This document shows positions 36,058-47,400 of a stretch of DNA of 57,296 bases, one piece after another (position 1 is the first letter of the stretch; each line of letters opens with the position of its first letter). The stretch is from Cochliopodium minus (lineage: Eukaryota; Discosea; Himatismenida; Cochliopodiidae): NCBI GenBank assembly GCA_024220525.1, contig JAMYWO010000070.1, forward strand, positions 116,539 to 173,834. The letters are read 5' to 3'. Both the position numbers and the translations under genes were made by a program. Under the pieces are notes generated by a model. It was not told the origin of the DNA. It saw only the letters and a program-made list of their open reading frames with translations, and did no database searches.

Positions 36058-37858
36058 ATGTTGACAAGGAGACAAAAGATAATTTTCATCATTTTGTTTT
36101 CCATGATATTCATTGTGTTGCAGTTGATTAGAATCAATAATTATGCTTCAGAAGAAACACAAGAATCAATCACCCAAAAAATGAATAGAATAGAGGCAGA
36201 AAGGAATGAAATCATCCAAAAAATGAATAAAAATGAGGAAATCAATGATCACAAAGTGAATGAAGGCATAATAGAAAATCCACCTCCAATAAAAGAGAAT
36301 GATCCTCAAAAAAATGAATCAACAAAAAAAGTGGAGATCAATCAAGAGAATGATAAAAAGAATGACACTGAATTACAACACATTCCATCGATAGATAATA
36401 CTCCCACACCTCATATAGACACAAATACTTCACGTACAGAAATATACAATTTCCTTAAAACACAATTAGATTTTTATAGACAAAACGGAGGTATATCAAA
36501 GCAAATAATCGATCAAATGGACAATATGAATCAACGTACACGCATGCATCTTCGCATAATCAAATATAAGATAATAAATCAAGTGGTTCATGTGGAAAGC
36601 AAGGGAGATAATCATTGGAGAATAGATCATATAAGAAATCTCCTTCAAGATTTGATAAAGATGTATCCAAATAAAATCAAGAATACCATTCTATTTATAA
36701 GCGTAAAAAAAAATCAATTTTAATTTTTACATTAAAAATCTTTCAATTGAAAATAATAATTCATTTAATAGTGTTTGGATGAATTATACGATACCTCACA
36801 AGATGAAAAAAAAAAGATCACAGATTTACCAATCTTTGTTATGTCTAATGGAAAAGACAGATACCCAAATAACCACCACATAACAGTACCAGATACATAT
36901 GTGGTAACTAAGGGTCTTTATGATGAAACAGCTCTCCCTGTTTACCAAAAGTCCCTCACTCTGCCTTGGAAGGATAGAAAAGAGATAGGTTACTGGAGAG
37001 GAGTCACTTCTGGTGAACCTTTTTTGGATAGAAGAGAGACACCTAAGCAAGCATTAGTAAATAATTTTTTATTTTATTTTTAACTTTATTCTATTTTATT
37101 TTTACATTTTTTTATATTTTATTTTTAAAATTTATTTTTATTTTTTATTTTTCATTTATTTTTTTTATTTTTTTATTTTTACTTTTATATTTATTTTTTT
37201 ATTTTTTTATTTATTTATTATAATTTTTTTTCAATTTTTATCAGGCCTGTTTTATTTTTATTTTTAAAAGAGATTGGCAAGATTCAATTTAGTACATCTT
37301 TCTAAGCAAAATCCTGATCTAATTGACGCCAAATTCACTGCTTTCATTCAGTTCAATCTCAACCAACAGTTCATCGATTTTTATGGAGACAAAGTTAGTC
37401 ACACCAAAACAATAGATCAAATAGAAAACAAATATTTGATATCTGTTGATGGAAACTCTTGTGTATGGTTTAGATTAACATGGAAATTATTGTCAGGAAA
37501 TCTATTAGTAAAACAAGGTAAATTTTTTCATTTAATTTTATTTTTCATTAAATTTTATTTTTTTATTCAATAATTTTTTATTATTCTTTTATTTTTTTTT
37601 TTTTAAAAAGAAAGTCAAAAGTTTCAATGGTTTTATTCTTCTTTGAAACCTTATATTCATTATCTTCCTGTCAAAGAGGATTTGTCTGATTTGGTAGATA
37701 AGATCCGATGGGCCAAAGCCAACGATGATAAAGTCCAGCAGATAGCCAAACAGGGTCAAGAATTTGTTTTGAAAAATTTGATGCATGAAAATGTCATGGA
37801 TCATTATTTTTATCTCCTGAATGAGTACACCAGCCTGTTTACTTTTGATGTTACATAA
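36058..37858 (+). CDS. CAP10/GT90 family glycosyltransferase (POGLUT-like)
   Basis: Four exons (36058-36702, 36772-37056, 37271-37517, 37611-37858) sum to 1425 nt, 474 residues. The N terminus MLTRRQKIIFIILFSMIFIV is a signal anchor, giving a type II Golgi or ER membrane protein. A disordered Lys/Glu/Asn stem (residues 25-115) follows, then the catalytic domain: FVMSNGKDRYPNNHHI; IGYWRGVTSGEPFLDRRETP; FNLVHLSKQNPDLIDAKFT; KYLISVDGNSCVWFRLTWKL with LLSGNLLVKQ; and SLKPYIHYLPVKEDLSDLVD. These are the GT90 signatures shared by fungal CAP10 xylosyltransferases and animal POGLUT O-glucosyltransferases. The WRG and VDGNSC-type motifs that contact the sugar nucleotide are present. Donor and acceptor are not predictable. 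There is no C-terminal KDEL-like signal; the membrane anchor replaces it. Confidence 0.93.
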
Positions 37859-37962
37859 CTATAATTTTTGTCTATTTATTAAAAACTTTACAAAAAAAAA
37901 CATTGTTCAATTATAAATTTTTCTTTTTTTAAAATAAGAATTATAAATTAAAATTAAAAAAA

Positions 37963-40900
37963 ATGAAAAGAGATTCCACAATGAAAAATAAAGAATTGAT
38001 TATAGATGAGGTATTTTTATTTGATCTCTAAAATCATCCAATCACTAATTAAATCAAATTTAAACCAAAAATTAAAAATATTTTTAATGTTAAAAAAGGA
38101 ATATGGGTCATTTGAGATTTATGGGCTTCTATTTAATAGATTCAAATTTATTTTTTATTTAATTCTCTGTATCATCACTGGAGGATTTTTCTTTTTGTTT
38201 TGCAGATGGTCTCCGAAAATAAAATTGAGAATGATATTCACCAAATGCGATCTGATAAATAGTACTTATCTTTTTGTGATGCCACGTGATAAAGAAACAT
38301 CTGAAGATAAAATCATTCAGATTGGATTCAGTGAAAATAAAAAAAACAAATATTTTATTTACAAGCAAAAGAGGTACAACTTCACTGGGGAGAGATTTGA
38401 ATTGAAAGAATTCGAAACGAATCTATCATACGAAGAGATGGCAAAGAAATATGCAAGGGGTCACAATACAAAAGAATATACTAAATATTGCGAAGAATAC
38501 GGACTGAATGAGATGATCATTCCCATCAAATCATACCTGCATTTGATCTTGATAGAAGCATCAAGTCCATTCTACATTTTTCAAGTTTTTTCAGTGATAT
38601 TATGGATTTATGAGAACTATGTTGGTGAGAAAAAGATTATGAGATTCTGATTGATTTTTTATTTTTAATTGTTCTATTCAGTTTATTCCATTTCTATTTT
38701 TGTTGCTGCTTCTATTGCTATGGGAATCACTGTCTACCAAACAAAGCAAAACATGGTAAGTCTCTCTGAACTTGCCAAAAACGTTTGTGATGTAAAGGTG
38801 ATTAGAAATAACACATTAGGTAAAAAATTTTTTTTATTTTAATTTTTTTTTCAATTTTTAATTTTCATTTAATTTTTAATTTTTTAAATTAATTTTTTAA
38901 TAAAATTTTATTATTTCTTTATTTTTTTATAAAAGAATTGGTAAAGTCAGATTCGCTGGTTCCGGGAGATATTCTTCAAACTAGTGAAGGAATGAAATTA
39001 CCTTGTGACGTGATTTTGATGTCTGGAAAGGTGGTGGTGGATGAAAGCGTATTGACAGGAGAAAGTATTCCTGTTTTAAAGACCGAGTTCTCACAAACAA
39101 CCCAAGAAGAAAATTTTGATAAACAAAAAAACACAAACAATATTTTATATTCGGGAACTACCATTCTTCAGACTACATCCACCGATTCGGGTTGTTATTC
39201 TCTTGTATATGGCACTGGTAATAATTTTATTTTTATTTTTAATTTTTATTTTTTATTTTTTTTGAACTTTTTTATTTCATTTTCCTTCAGGATATAATAC
39301 TGCTAAGGGAGAATTGATTAGATCCATTTTAAATCCAAAACCAACTAAATTTAAGTTTTACAGGGATTCTCTGAGATTTATGTTGGTATTGTTGATGATT
39401 GGGGTAAATCTATTTTTTAAAAAAATTTTATAATTTTTTTTTATCTTATTCTAGTTTGCTGGTTTCATTTACAATTTCATTGTTACTTTGAGCTATGGTG
39501 ATTTTCTCCTTACGAGAATCATTTCAGGATTAGATCTTGTAAATAAAGAGAAAAAAATTTTGTTTTGGAATATTTTTAAAATTCAATAGATCACTATCAT
39601 TGTTCCACCTACATTACCTATCGCTTTGAGGTAAAATTATTTTAAAATTTTTTTAATATAAAACAAAAATGAATCTTTTTGAAGTGTTGGTAAATCAAAT
39701 AATTTTTCAAAAACAATAAACAAAATAATCAATTTTTCTTTTTTTAAATAGGAACTGGGTTTGCTATTTCAAGAATGAAAAAGGGGAACATATTTTGTAT
39801 TGAGCCACCAAGGTAACCATCTTTGAAACAAAGTAAAATTTATTATTGATCTTCCAAAAAATAGAATCAATTCAGCTGGAAGAGTGAATTTGATGTGTTT
39901 CGATAAAACAGGTTATTTTGTCCAAGAAAACTTTCAATTTATCAATAAAAAATAATTTTTACAATTTTTTATTAGGAACATTAACTGAAGATAGTTTGGA
40001 TGTTCATGGAGCCAGATTTTCTAAGAAAGGAAATTTTGAATTGGAGGAAAATGAAGCTTCAAGATTATCATTTCCTTTTTTGAACATTTTGGCTTGCTGT
40101 CATTCTATTGTGAAACTAAATGACAGGTTTATTGGAGATCCTTTGGACATCAAAATGTTTGAGTTCACAAAACATAAATATTTCGAAGATGAAGTAACCA
40201 AAAATACTAAAATATTTAATTCTGAAAATAATGATGAAATTGAAATTTTGAAAAGATTTGAATTTTTATCAGAATTACAAAGAATGAGCGTGGTAGGTAA
40301 AAAAAAAAAGTAAGAAAAAAAAAAATAAAAAATTTAATAATTGGCATTCTTCTTTTAGTTCGTAAAAATGAAAACGATTATTGGATTTATTGCAAAGGAT
40401 CTCCCGAAAAAATAAAGCTTCTCTGTAAAGAAAAAACAGTACCTAAAGACTACGAAGAAATTCTAAAATACTACACTTTGCAAGGATTCAGAGTGATTGC
40501 TTGCGCCAGCAGAAAGATTGAAAAATTAAATGAAAAAAAAGAAACGGGCTTTTATTCGAATTACACGAGAAATTTTGTTGAAAAAGATTTAAATTTTGTT
40601 GGGTTTTTTATTTTGGAGAACAAATTGAAGAAAATCACTTCTTCAATCATCGAAAAGTTATGTAATGCGAATATAAGAAATGTCATGGTGACTGGTGACA
40701 ATGCTCTCACTGCTTTATGTGTCGCTCGTGACTGTGGAATTGTCAATGGAAATTTGGTTGCATTCATTTGTGATTATGATGTTTCTGAAAAGAAATTCGT
40801 TAATACAATTGTTCCTCCCATCAAAAAAGATATTTCTTTAAATTCTCAGAAGAATTTTGAATTAGAAAATTTGAATAATTTCAATAATAATAATTTCTTT

Positions 40901-42401
40901 AATCAACCTTTTTTCAAGTCAGATCTTAATAAAAATAATGACAATATTCTCGAAAAAGAGAAGAATAATTTCGAAAATATACAACTAAGTGATGCTGTTC
41001 ATATAAGTAACATTGAAATCGCTCTCACTGGAAACGCATTTGAGTATTTGGAAAAAAATGATCGAAATTTGTTTGTCCATTCTCTAAATAAAAGCAACAT
41101 TTATGCAAGAATGAAGCCTTTGCAAAAAACTTCTTTGATTGAAAATTTGAAAGAAAAAGGATCCACTGTGGGTAAAAATATTCAAATAATTCTTTTAAAT
41201 TTTTAATTTTTTTTTTAAAAATAAAAAAGGAATGTGTGGAGATGGTGCAAATGATTGGTAAAATTACTTCTTTAAAATTTTGAAAATAATCAAAATTTCA
41301 AAAAAGTGGGGCCTTAAAAGCGGCTGATGTTGGTGTAAAAATAATTTCCCTTTTCTTTTTTTATTGACCCATTTTTATTTTAGTTGAGCCTTGCAGAAGG
41401 AGAGTCATCCATTGCTGCTCCCTTTACAAGCAGGATCCAAGATATTTCATCTGTACATACTTTGTTGAGGGAAGGAAGATGTGCACTAACCACCTCGCTA
41501 CAAATGTTTAAATTTATCGCTATTTATTGTTTAACTGAATTTTTTTCAACTCTTTTGCTCACTATTGTTGGTTGTAGATTAAGTTATAAAAATAATTTTT
41601 TGTTTTTGTTTTTTTTTATTTTTATGATTTTGTTTTTTAAAAAAAGGTGATTGGCAATTCTTTTGGATTGATTTTTTTATTGTTCTTTCTATTGAATTAT
41701 CAATGGTAATTCATTTTTTAAAATTTTCGATTCCATAAAAAACAAAAAAATTATCATTTTTAAATTAAAAGGGGAAAACAGAACCAAGCAATGATTTGAC
41801 AACAGAAAGACCAACAGAGACTTTAATGTCTTCGCAAATATTGGTTTCCTTGATTGCCCACATCTTGTTAATGTGTACTTTCCAACTCTCTGTATTTTTT
41901 TCTTTGATATCCAGCCCATGGTATGTACCAATAGATCCAAATTCAGGAGTACAAGACAGAATCACTCGTTCACAGTAAAAGTTTAAAAAAAAAGTTTTTT
42001 TTTTGAAAAAAAATAAAAATCTCAATTAGGGCTACCACCGCAATTTTTTACATAGCCAATTTTCAATATTTATTGGTTGTGTTTGGATTCAACATCGGTT
42101 ATCCATTTAGGAAATCTTTGTATTCTAATGGTGACTTCATTTCTTTTATTTTTTTCTCACTTCATTTTTTTAATTTTCTTCAATCCTTTTATTTTTCCAA
42201 GTTCCTCTTATTTTGAGTCTTTTTGGATCGATTTTGGGATGTTTTTTGCTTACTATGTACTCCCCTGTCTCCATCAAAGTTTTGTTCGAACTTGTTGAGC
42301 TCCCCTACAACTTTAGGTTGAAAATCTTGTTCCTTGCTTTTGTACACGGTGTACTTTCTTATTTATTCGAAAAGTTTTATGTTGTTGGAATTTTGAATTA
42401 A
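37963..42401 (+). CDS. P5B-type ATPase (ATP13A family)
   Basis: Nineteen exons sum to 3297 nt, 1098 residues, all in frame: 37963-38010, 38099-38624, 38682-38819, 38936-39217, 39291-39403, 39455-39538, 39590-39630, 39685-39689, 39752-39812, 39865-39911, 39976-40296, 40359-41171, 41230-41257, 41307-41334, 41384-41582, 41647-41705, 41772-41974, 42030-42130 and 42202-42401. P5 hallmarks: GGFFFLFCRWSP near the N terminus, SLVPGDIL, VDESVLTGESIPVLK, membrane-span motif PPTLPIAL (P5B form), [56 protein letters not shown]. P5B pumps include endolysosomal polyamine exporters (ATP13A2). Here the P domain holds an Asn-rich insert of about 70 residues after AFICDYD. The DKTG|T motif is split by an intron. 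Subcellular site is inferred from the family. Confidence 0.95.
39685..39689 (+). other. 5-nt microexon of the P5B-ATPase gene
   Basis: TGTTG lies between an intron 39631-39684 (GTAAAA...GAAG) and an intron 39690-39751 (GTAAAT...ATAG). Exon 7 ends in AG and exon 9 begins GAACTGGG. Only with TGTTG between them does the frame read IALSVGTGFAISRM, the expected sequence after the PPxLP motif. Joining exon 7 to exon 9 directly gives a frameshift and a stop within about 20 codons. Confidence 0.8.
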
Positions 42402-42438
42402 AAATTTTAATTGGAAAAATTTCTTTTCAGTGAAATTC

Positions 42439-42469
<31 letters not shown>
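42439..42469. repeat. 31-base A tract
   Basis: An uninterrupted run of 31 A in the short (about 100 bp) spacer between the P5B-ATPase stop and the DUF4336-like start. It could be a nucleosome-excluding promoter element or a poly(A)-signal flank. Its exact length is uncertain, as with any long homopolymer. Confidence 0.9.
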
Positions 42470-42471
<2 letters not shown>

Positions 42472-42503
42472 AAAAGAGATTTTTATTTTTACCCACATAA
42501 AAG

Positions 42504-44177
42504 ATGGTGCTTGGATTTTTTTCAAAGAAGAAAGGTATTAAATTGGCACGTGAACAATTTAAGAAGAAACAAAGCAAGATGGAGCTTGCCAAGTTGGGAT
42601 ATCGTCTCCCCTTCAAATTCTTTGGTGTTGATCTCTATTGGAAACCCAAGAAATTATCTAATTGGATGTTGCTTGGATTTGGAAGTGCCACATTAGCTTT
42701 TGCTTCCTTGATCTATTTGAATAACACAGAAGATACAAGGTAAATATTAATATGATCGAAATTATCAATAAAGTGAATGTGATCATAGGAAGATACTAAA
42801 AAGATTTGAAAGATTAAGTTATTTTATTGAATTATTCTTTCAATATATAATATATATTTTGCATTCAATGTGATTTAAAGTCAAATTCAAAAGATAATTA
42901 ATCTTATATTCGTTATTAAGATTCTATTGAATTGACATTCGATTTTTTGGTCACAATCAAAAATAACTATTTAAAAATTGAAAATCTTTTTAAAAAAAGA
43001 AATAAATAAGAGATTTTTTAAAACTTTAAACCATTTTTTTTGAATTTATTTTTTTTATTATTTTAATTTTTATTAAAACATTTCTTTTAACGAAGAACTT
43101 GGGATCAAAGAATTACAAAGCACGGAAAAATAGAGGAAATTAAACCAAACTTTTTTAAATTGACATCCTCCCAGTGGGGAATGAACGATCTGAGACTCAT
43201 GTCCATTTACAGAATGAACAGTGGAGGATTATTGATTCATGGAGCTTTGGCCATCAACGAAGAGGAAATAAAAAATTTAGAAAAACTTGGTTCTCCAGAA
43301 ATAATTAGTAAAATTATTTTTTTTAAATTTTTTTAAAAAATAATTTTCAATATTTTATTTTAATATTTTTATTTATTAATTTTGTCATCAATTTTTTTAA
43401 AATTATTATTTTCATTTTATTTTTATTTCTTATTCATTTTTTTTTATGATTTATTTTTTCAAAAATTAAATTTTTTATTTTTTTATTTTCTTTAACAAAA
43501 ATTTTTCAATTTATTTAATATATTTTAGTTGTTCCTTCGTTAAGTTATGAAGTAGACTCAAAAGTGTACAAAGAAAGATATCCAGAAGCCAAACTTGTTT
43601 GCCCAGAACCAATTAAAGAAAAACTTCAGTCACATCTTCCCATTGACTGTTCCGCAGAGGACATATTTAATAAAGGAAATTCTTTCAACATCAAAGTACA
43701 CAAACCTCCTCTCAAACAAAAATATACAGAATATATTTACGAAATTCCTTTAGGTAATTTTAAAAATAAAATCAAAAAATAAAATAAAAATAAATAAATA
43801 AAAGATAAAAATAAAAAAAAAATTTATAAAGTAAATTCTCTCGAAAATAAATAGGAAATGGAGAAAAAGGTCTGATTTTGAACGAAATGGTTTTAAATGT
43901 GGATGGAAACATCAAAAGGAACTTTTTTTTCTCTTTCATGAACTTTTTCTACAATGTTGCGGGTGATGGTGTTAATCCAACAATTTCCTACGGATATAAA
44001 AGAGTCAGCCATACTTCTTCTGTTGATTTGATTAATTTTTGGATTGAATTTTCTCAGTATATCTCTCAACACAACAAATCCCAAGATGATAAAATCACTG
44101 TTGCTACTGTTTCTCATTCTAAAGAGATTTGTGGTGATTTGGATATCAAATTTCGTTCTCTTATTCGCCAGATTTGA
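42504..44177 (+). CDS. DUF4336-like protein with one membrane anchor
   Basis: Four exons (42504-42739, 43096-43307, 43529-43753, 43855-44177) sum to 996 nt, 331 residues. The first 50 residues are basic (REQFKKKQSKMELAKLGYRL), followed by one hydrophobic segment (WMLLGFGSATLAFASLIYL, about residues 53-71). The rest resembles the DUF4336 family, a metallo-beta-lactamase-like fold: LMSIYRMNSGGLLIHGALAI, then VPSLSYEVDSKVYKERYPEAK, EYIYEIPLGNGEKGLILNEM, ending LDIKFRSLIRQI. The His set expected of an active metallo-hydrolase is not obvious, so catalytic activity is doubtful. Function of the family is not established. The basic N terminus before the membrane span could act as an organelle-targeting or stop-transfer signal. 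The family call rests on recall of its motifs. Confidence 0.65.
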
Positions 44178-44491
44178 TTCAAAATCAATTTTCTTTTCAA
44201 AAAAAAATAAATAAAAAAATATTAATTAATATTTATGGAATTATATAAAAAAAATTTTGAATCATAAACCGCAAGAAAAGAGATTTGGACTTTTTGGTTC
44301 ATTCTCCTCTTTTTTCACAAAAAAATGTTTTCATCCAAAAGTACTTGTTAAAAGGGAAAAAAAAAATTTTACATATATAAATAAACAAAAAGATGTTTTC
44401 TATCTGATTTAACATACAAAAAGTTTATTTTTTAAATATTTTTATTTTATTTTTTAAATTTTTTTTTTTTTTATACATAAAAAGAAAAGAA
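44178..44491. other. Convergent spacer, DUF4336-like gene and FAM21
   Basis: A 314-bp AT-rich 3'-to-3' spacer with runs of T and A, presumably holding both cleavage and polyadenylation signals. No gene seen. Confidence 0.5.
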
Positions 44492-47400
44492 TTAGAGATT
44501 CCCAAAAATATCATCCATTGGATCCTCTTCTTTGGTCTTTTTACCTGATCTAGATTTCTTGGAACCAGTTGAAGATTTTTTAGTTGACTTTTTTGTTTTT
44601 TCGCTTTCGCTGTACAAAGAAGGACCACCAAAAATATCATCAAGATCATCTTTTTTAGAAGATTTCTTGATCTTTTTCTTGGGATCAACTTTAGAAAGGC
44701 TTGAAGAAGTAGCAAAAGGATCTTCTGGTTCTTCGGTTTTTTTGGTATCAGTTTTCTTGGAAGGGGTATCTCCAAACAAATCATCAATATCATCCTTTTT
44801 GGTAGTTTTTGTTTCTGGTTTTTTGGTGGTTTCAGTCTTTTTGGTAGTAGAAGAAGGAGAATCACCAAAGATATCAAGATCATCGTCTTTCTTCTTGCTA
44901 GTTTTTGGGGTTGGCTCGGTTTTTTTGATTTCAGTTTTCTTGGAAGGGGTATCTCCAAACAAATCATCAATATCATCTTTTTTGGTAGTTTTAGTTTCTT
45001 CCTTTTTGACAATTTCTTTCTTGGGAGCCTCTGTTTTCTTAGAAGAAGAAGATCCAAAAATATCATCGAGATCATCATCAATCTTAGTTTTTGTTTCTGT
45101 CTTTTTCGTGGTTTCTTTTTTAGAAGATGTTCCAAAGATATCGTCAAGATCATCTTCATCCTTTGTTTTTTTGGTTTCAAGTTTTGTTTCCACCTTTGTT
45201 TCTACCTTTGGAACAGAATTGGTCTTTGTATCTCCAAACAAATCGCCCAAACCATCATCCTTAGGCTCGGTTTTCTTGCTGTCTTGTTTCTTTGGTTCTT
45301 CAGGTTTCTTTGAGGAAGGTTCAGTTTTCTTGGAAGAAGATGTTCCAAACAAATCATCAAGACCATCATCCTTCTTTGTCTGTGTTTTCGTTTCTGTCTT
45401 TTTTGTGGTTTCTTTTTTGGTGGAAGATAATCCAAAGATATCGTCGAGATCATCTTCATCCTTTGTTTTTTTGGTTTCCACTTTTATTTCCACCTTTGTT
45501 TCTACCTTTGGAGCAGAAGTGGTCTTTGTATCTCCAAACAAATCGCCCAAACCATCATCTTTTTTAGGATCCTGTTTCTTTGGTTCAGTGGATTTTTTAG
45601 GGACAGAAAACAAGTCATCAATCTCCTCATCAAACAAAGAATCTTTCTTCGCTTCTACCTTTGTTTCAACTTTAACTTCAACCTTTGGTTGTTGTTCAAC
45701 TTTCTTGATCTCGGTTTTCTTAGGAGACTCTCCAAACAAATCATCTTTCTTTGGATCAACCTTGGTCTCTTGTTTAGACTCCACTTTCTTTTCAACTCTG
45801 GACGGAGGCTTCTTAGTAGATTTGCCAGATGATTTCTTTGGTCTGTCTTTTCTCATATCTTTGAGCTTTCCTTCTTTAGTAAGACCAGATCCTTCCTCTC
45901 CAGGAGCTATAATAATAAAGAAAAAAAAAAATTGTTAAATTAAAAAAAAGATTAAAAAAAAAAGATTGAAGAGAATTTTACCAGCTCTCTTTATGATATT
46001 TTCGGGCATTTCAGATCCAGGTTTCAATCCAGCCATCATTCCGATGCCAATTTTGTTTTGGAGAGCGGAAATTTTGCTTGAAGAAGAATTGCTCTTCACG
46101 TTACCTCCAGTAGGCATAGGAAGCTTGATGGGTTGTTGTTTTGGTTCTTCTGGTTGTTTTTGTGGAGGTTTTGAAGAAGGGATGCCGAACAAATCATCTT
46201 CCTCGCCAAAAAGACTTGTTTTCTTGGTTTCTTTTGGTTCTGGTTTTGTAACAGTCTCTTTGGTGGTTTTTTTATCGAGACTATCAAGAGCACTAGAAAA
46301 CAAACTGTCATCAGAAGATCCTTTGTTGTCGCTTTTTGGATCGAGATCAGATATTTCATCACTTCCTCCAAACAAATCATCCCCAAAGATTTTATTTTGA
46401 GGTGGTGTTGTCTTTTTTTGGGTTGTTGTTTTTGGTTCAGATTTCTTAGGTTGATCATCAAAAAGATCTCCAAAAAATGGATCAGATTTTTGAGATGAAG
46501 TTTGTGTTGTGGTTTTGACAGGTTGTTTTACAGGTGTTTCTTTCTTGGTAGATTCTCCAAATAAATTGTCACTGAATCCTAAAGAGTCTTCAAACAAACT
46601 ATCTTCAGACAAATTAGATTTAGGGGGAGATTGTTTAGGAGGGCTTTGTTTCACAGGAGTGGATGTTTCTTTTTTTTTTCCATCCCCAAACAGGTCGACA
46701 CCTCCAAAAAGTGAAACTCCTCCAGTAGGTCTCTTTCTGATTTCTACCACTGGTTGTTTTTCTTCTGAAGGATCCTTTGATTCACTAAATAGTGGGTCAG
46801 GCTCAGGAAGCGGATTTTCTTTTCTTGGAGACTGTTTAGGTTGAGGAGTGGGCTCTTTTCTAGGTGATTGTTTGATTGGTTGTGAAACCTTTTCTTCTTT
46901 AGGAGGCTCATTGTCAGATTTCTTTAAGTTTCCTTTTCCAAAAAGATCTACTCCTCCGAACATAGAAACAGCACCAACGGGTCTTTTCTTCTCGGGCTTT
47001 ACTTCCTCTACTGTTGGCTCTTCTTTTAGAAGATCATCTCCAAACGGATCAGGTTCAGGGAATTTATTTTGTTGTGGTTGTTGCTTAGGTTGAACAGGTT
47101 CTTCTTTTGGTTCATTTGATCCAAACAACAAATCATCATCGAACAAAGATTTTGTTGCAGATGTTTCTTTCTTTTGGATTGGTTTTGTTTCTTTCTTATC
47201 TCCACCAAAAAGATCTACGCCACCAAAAAGATCAACTCCACCAGTAGGTCTTTTCTTAATATCAACAACTGGTTGTTTTTCTTCTTTTTTGGTTGCATTG
47301 CTGGTGGTGGTAGTAGTTGAAGCTCCAAAAAGATCAAAGCTTTCATCAAAAAGATTGGATTTAGGATTGTTTGGTTTGGCACTTTCTTCAAAGATATTCT

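Noticed and set aside
42439-42540. A tract as a sign that the DUF4336-like gene is a retrocopy
   Set aside because: The tract is upstream of the gene and the gene has three introns, so it is not a processed copy.
44532-45938. 468-residue forward frame opposite the last FAM21 exon
   Set aside because: It mirrors the repeat-rich reverse exon, is Ser/Phe/Val low-complexity, and the reverse strand has clear FAM21 continuity.
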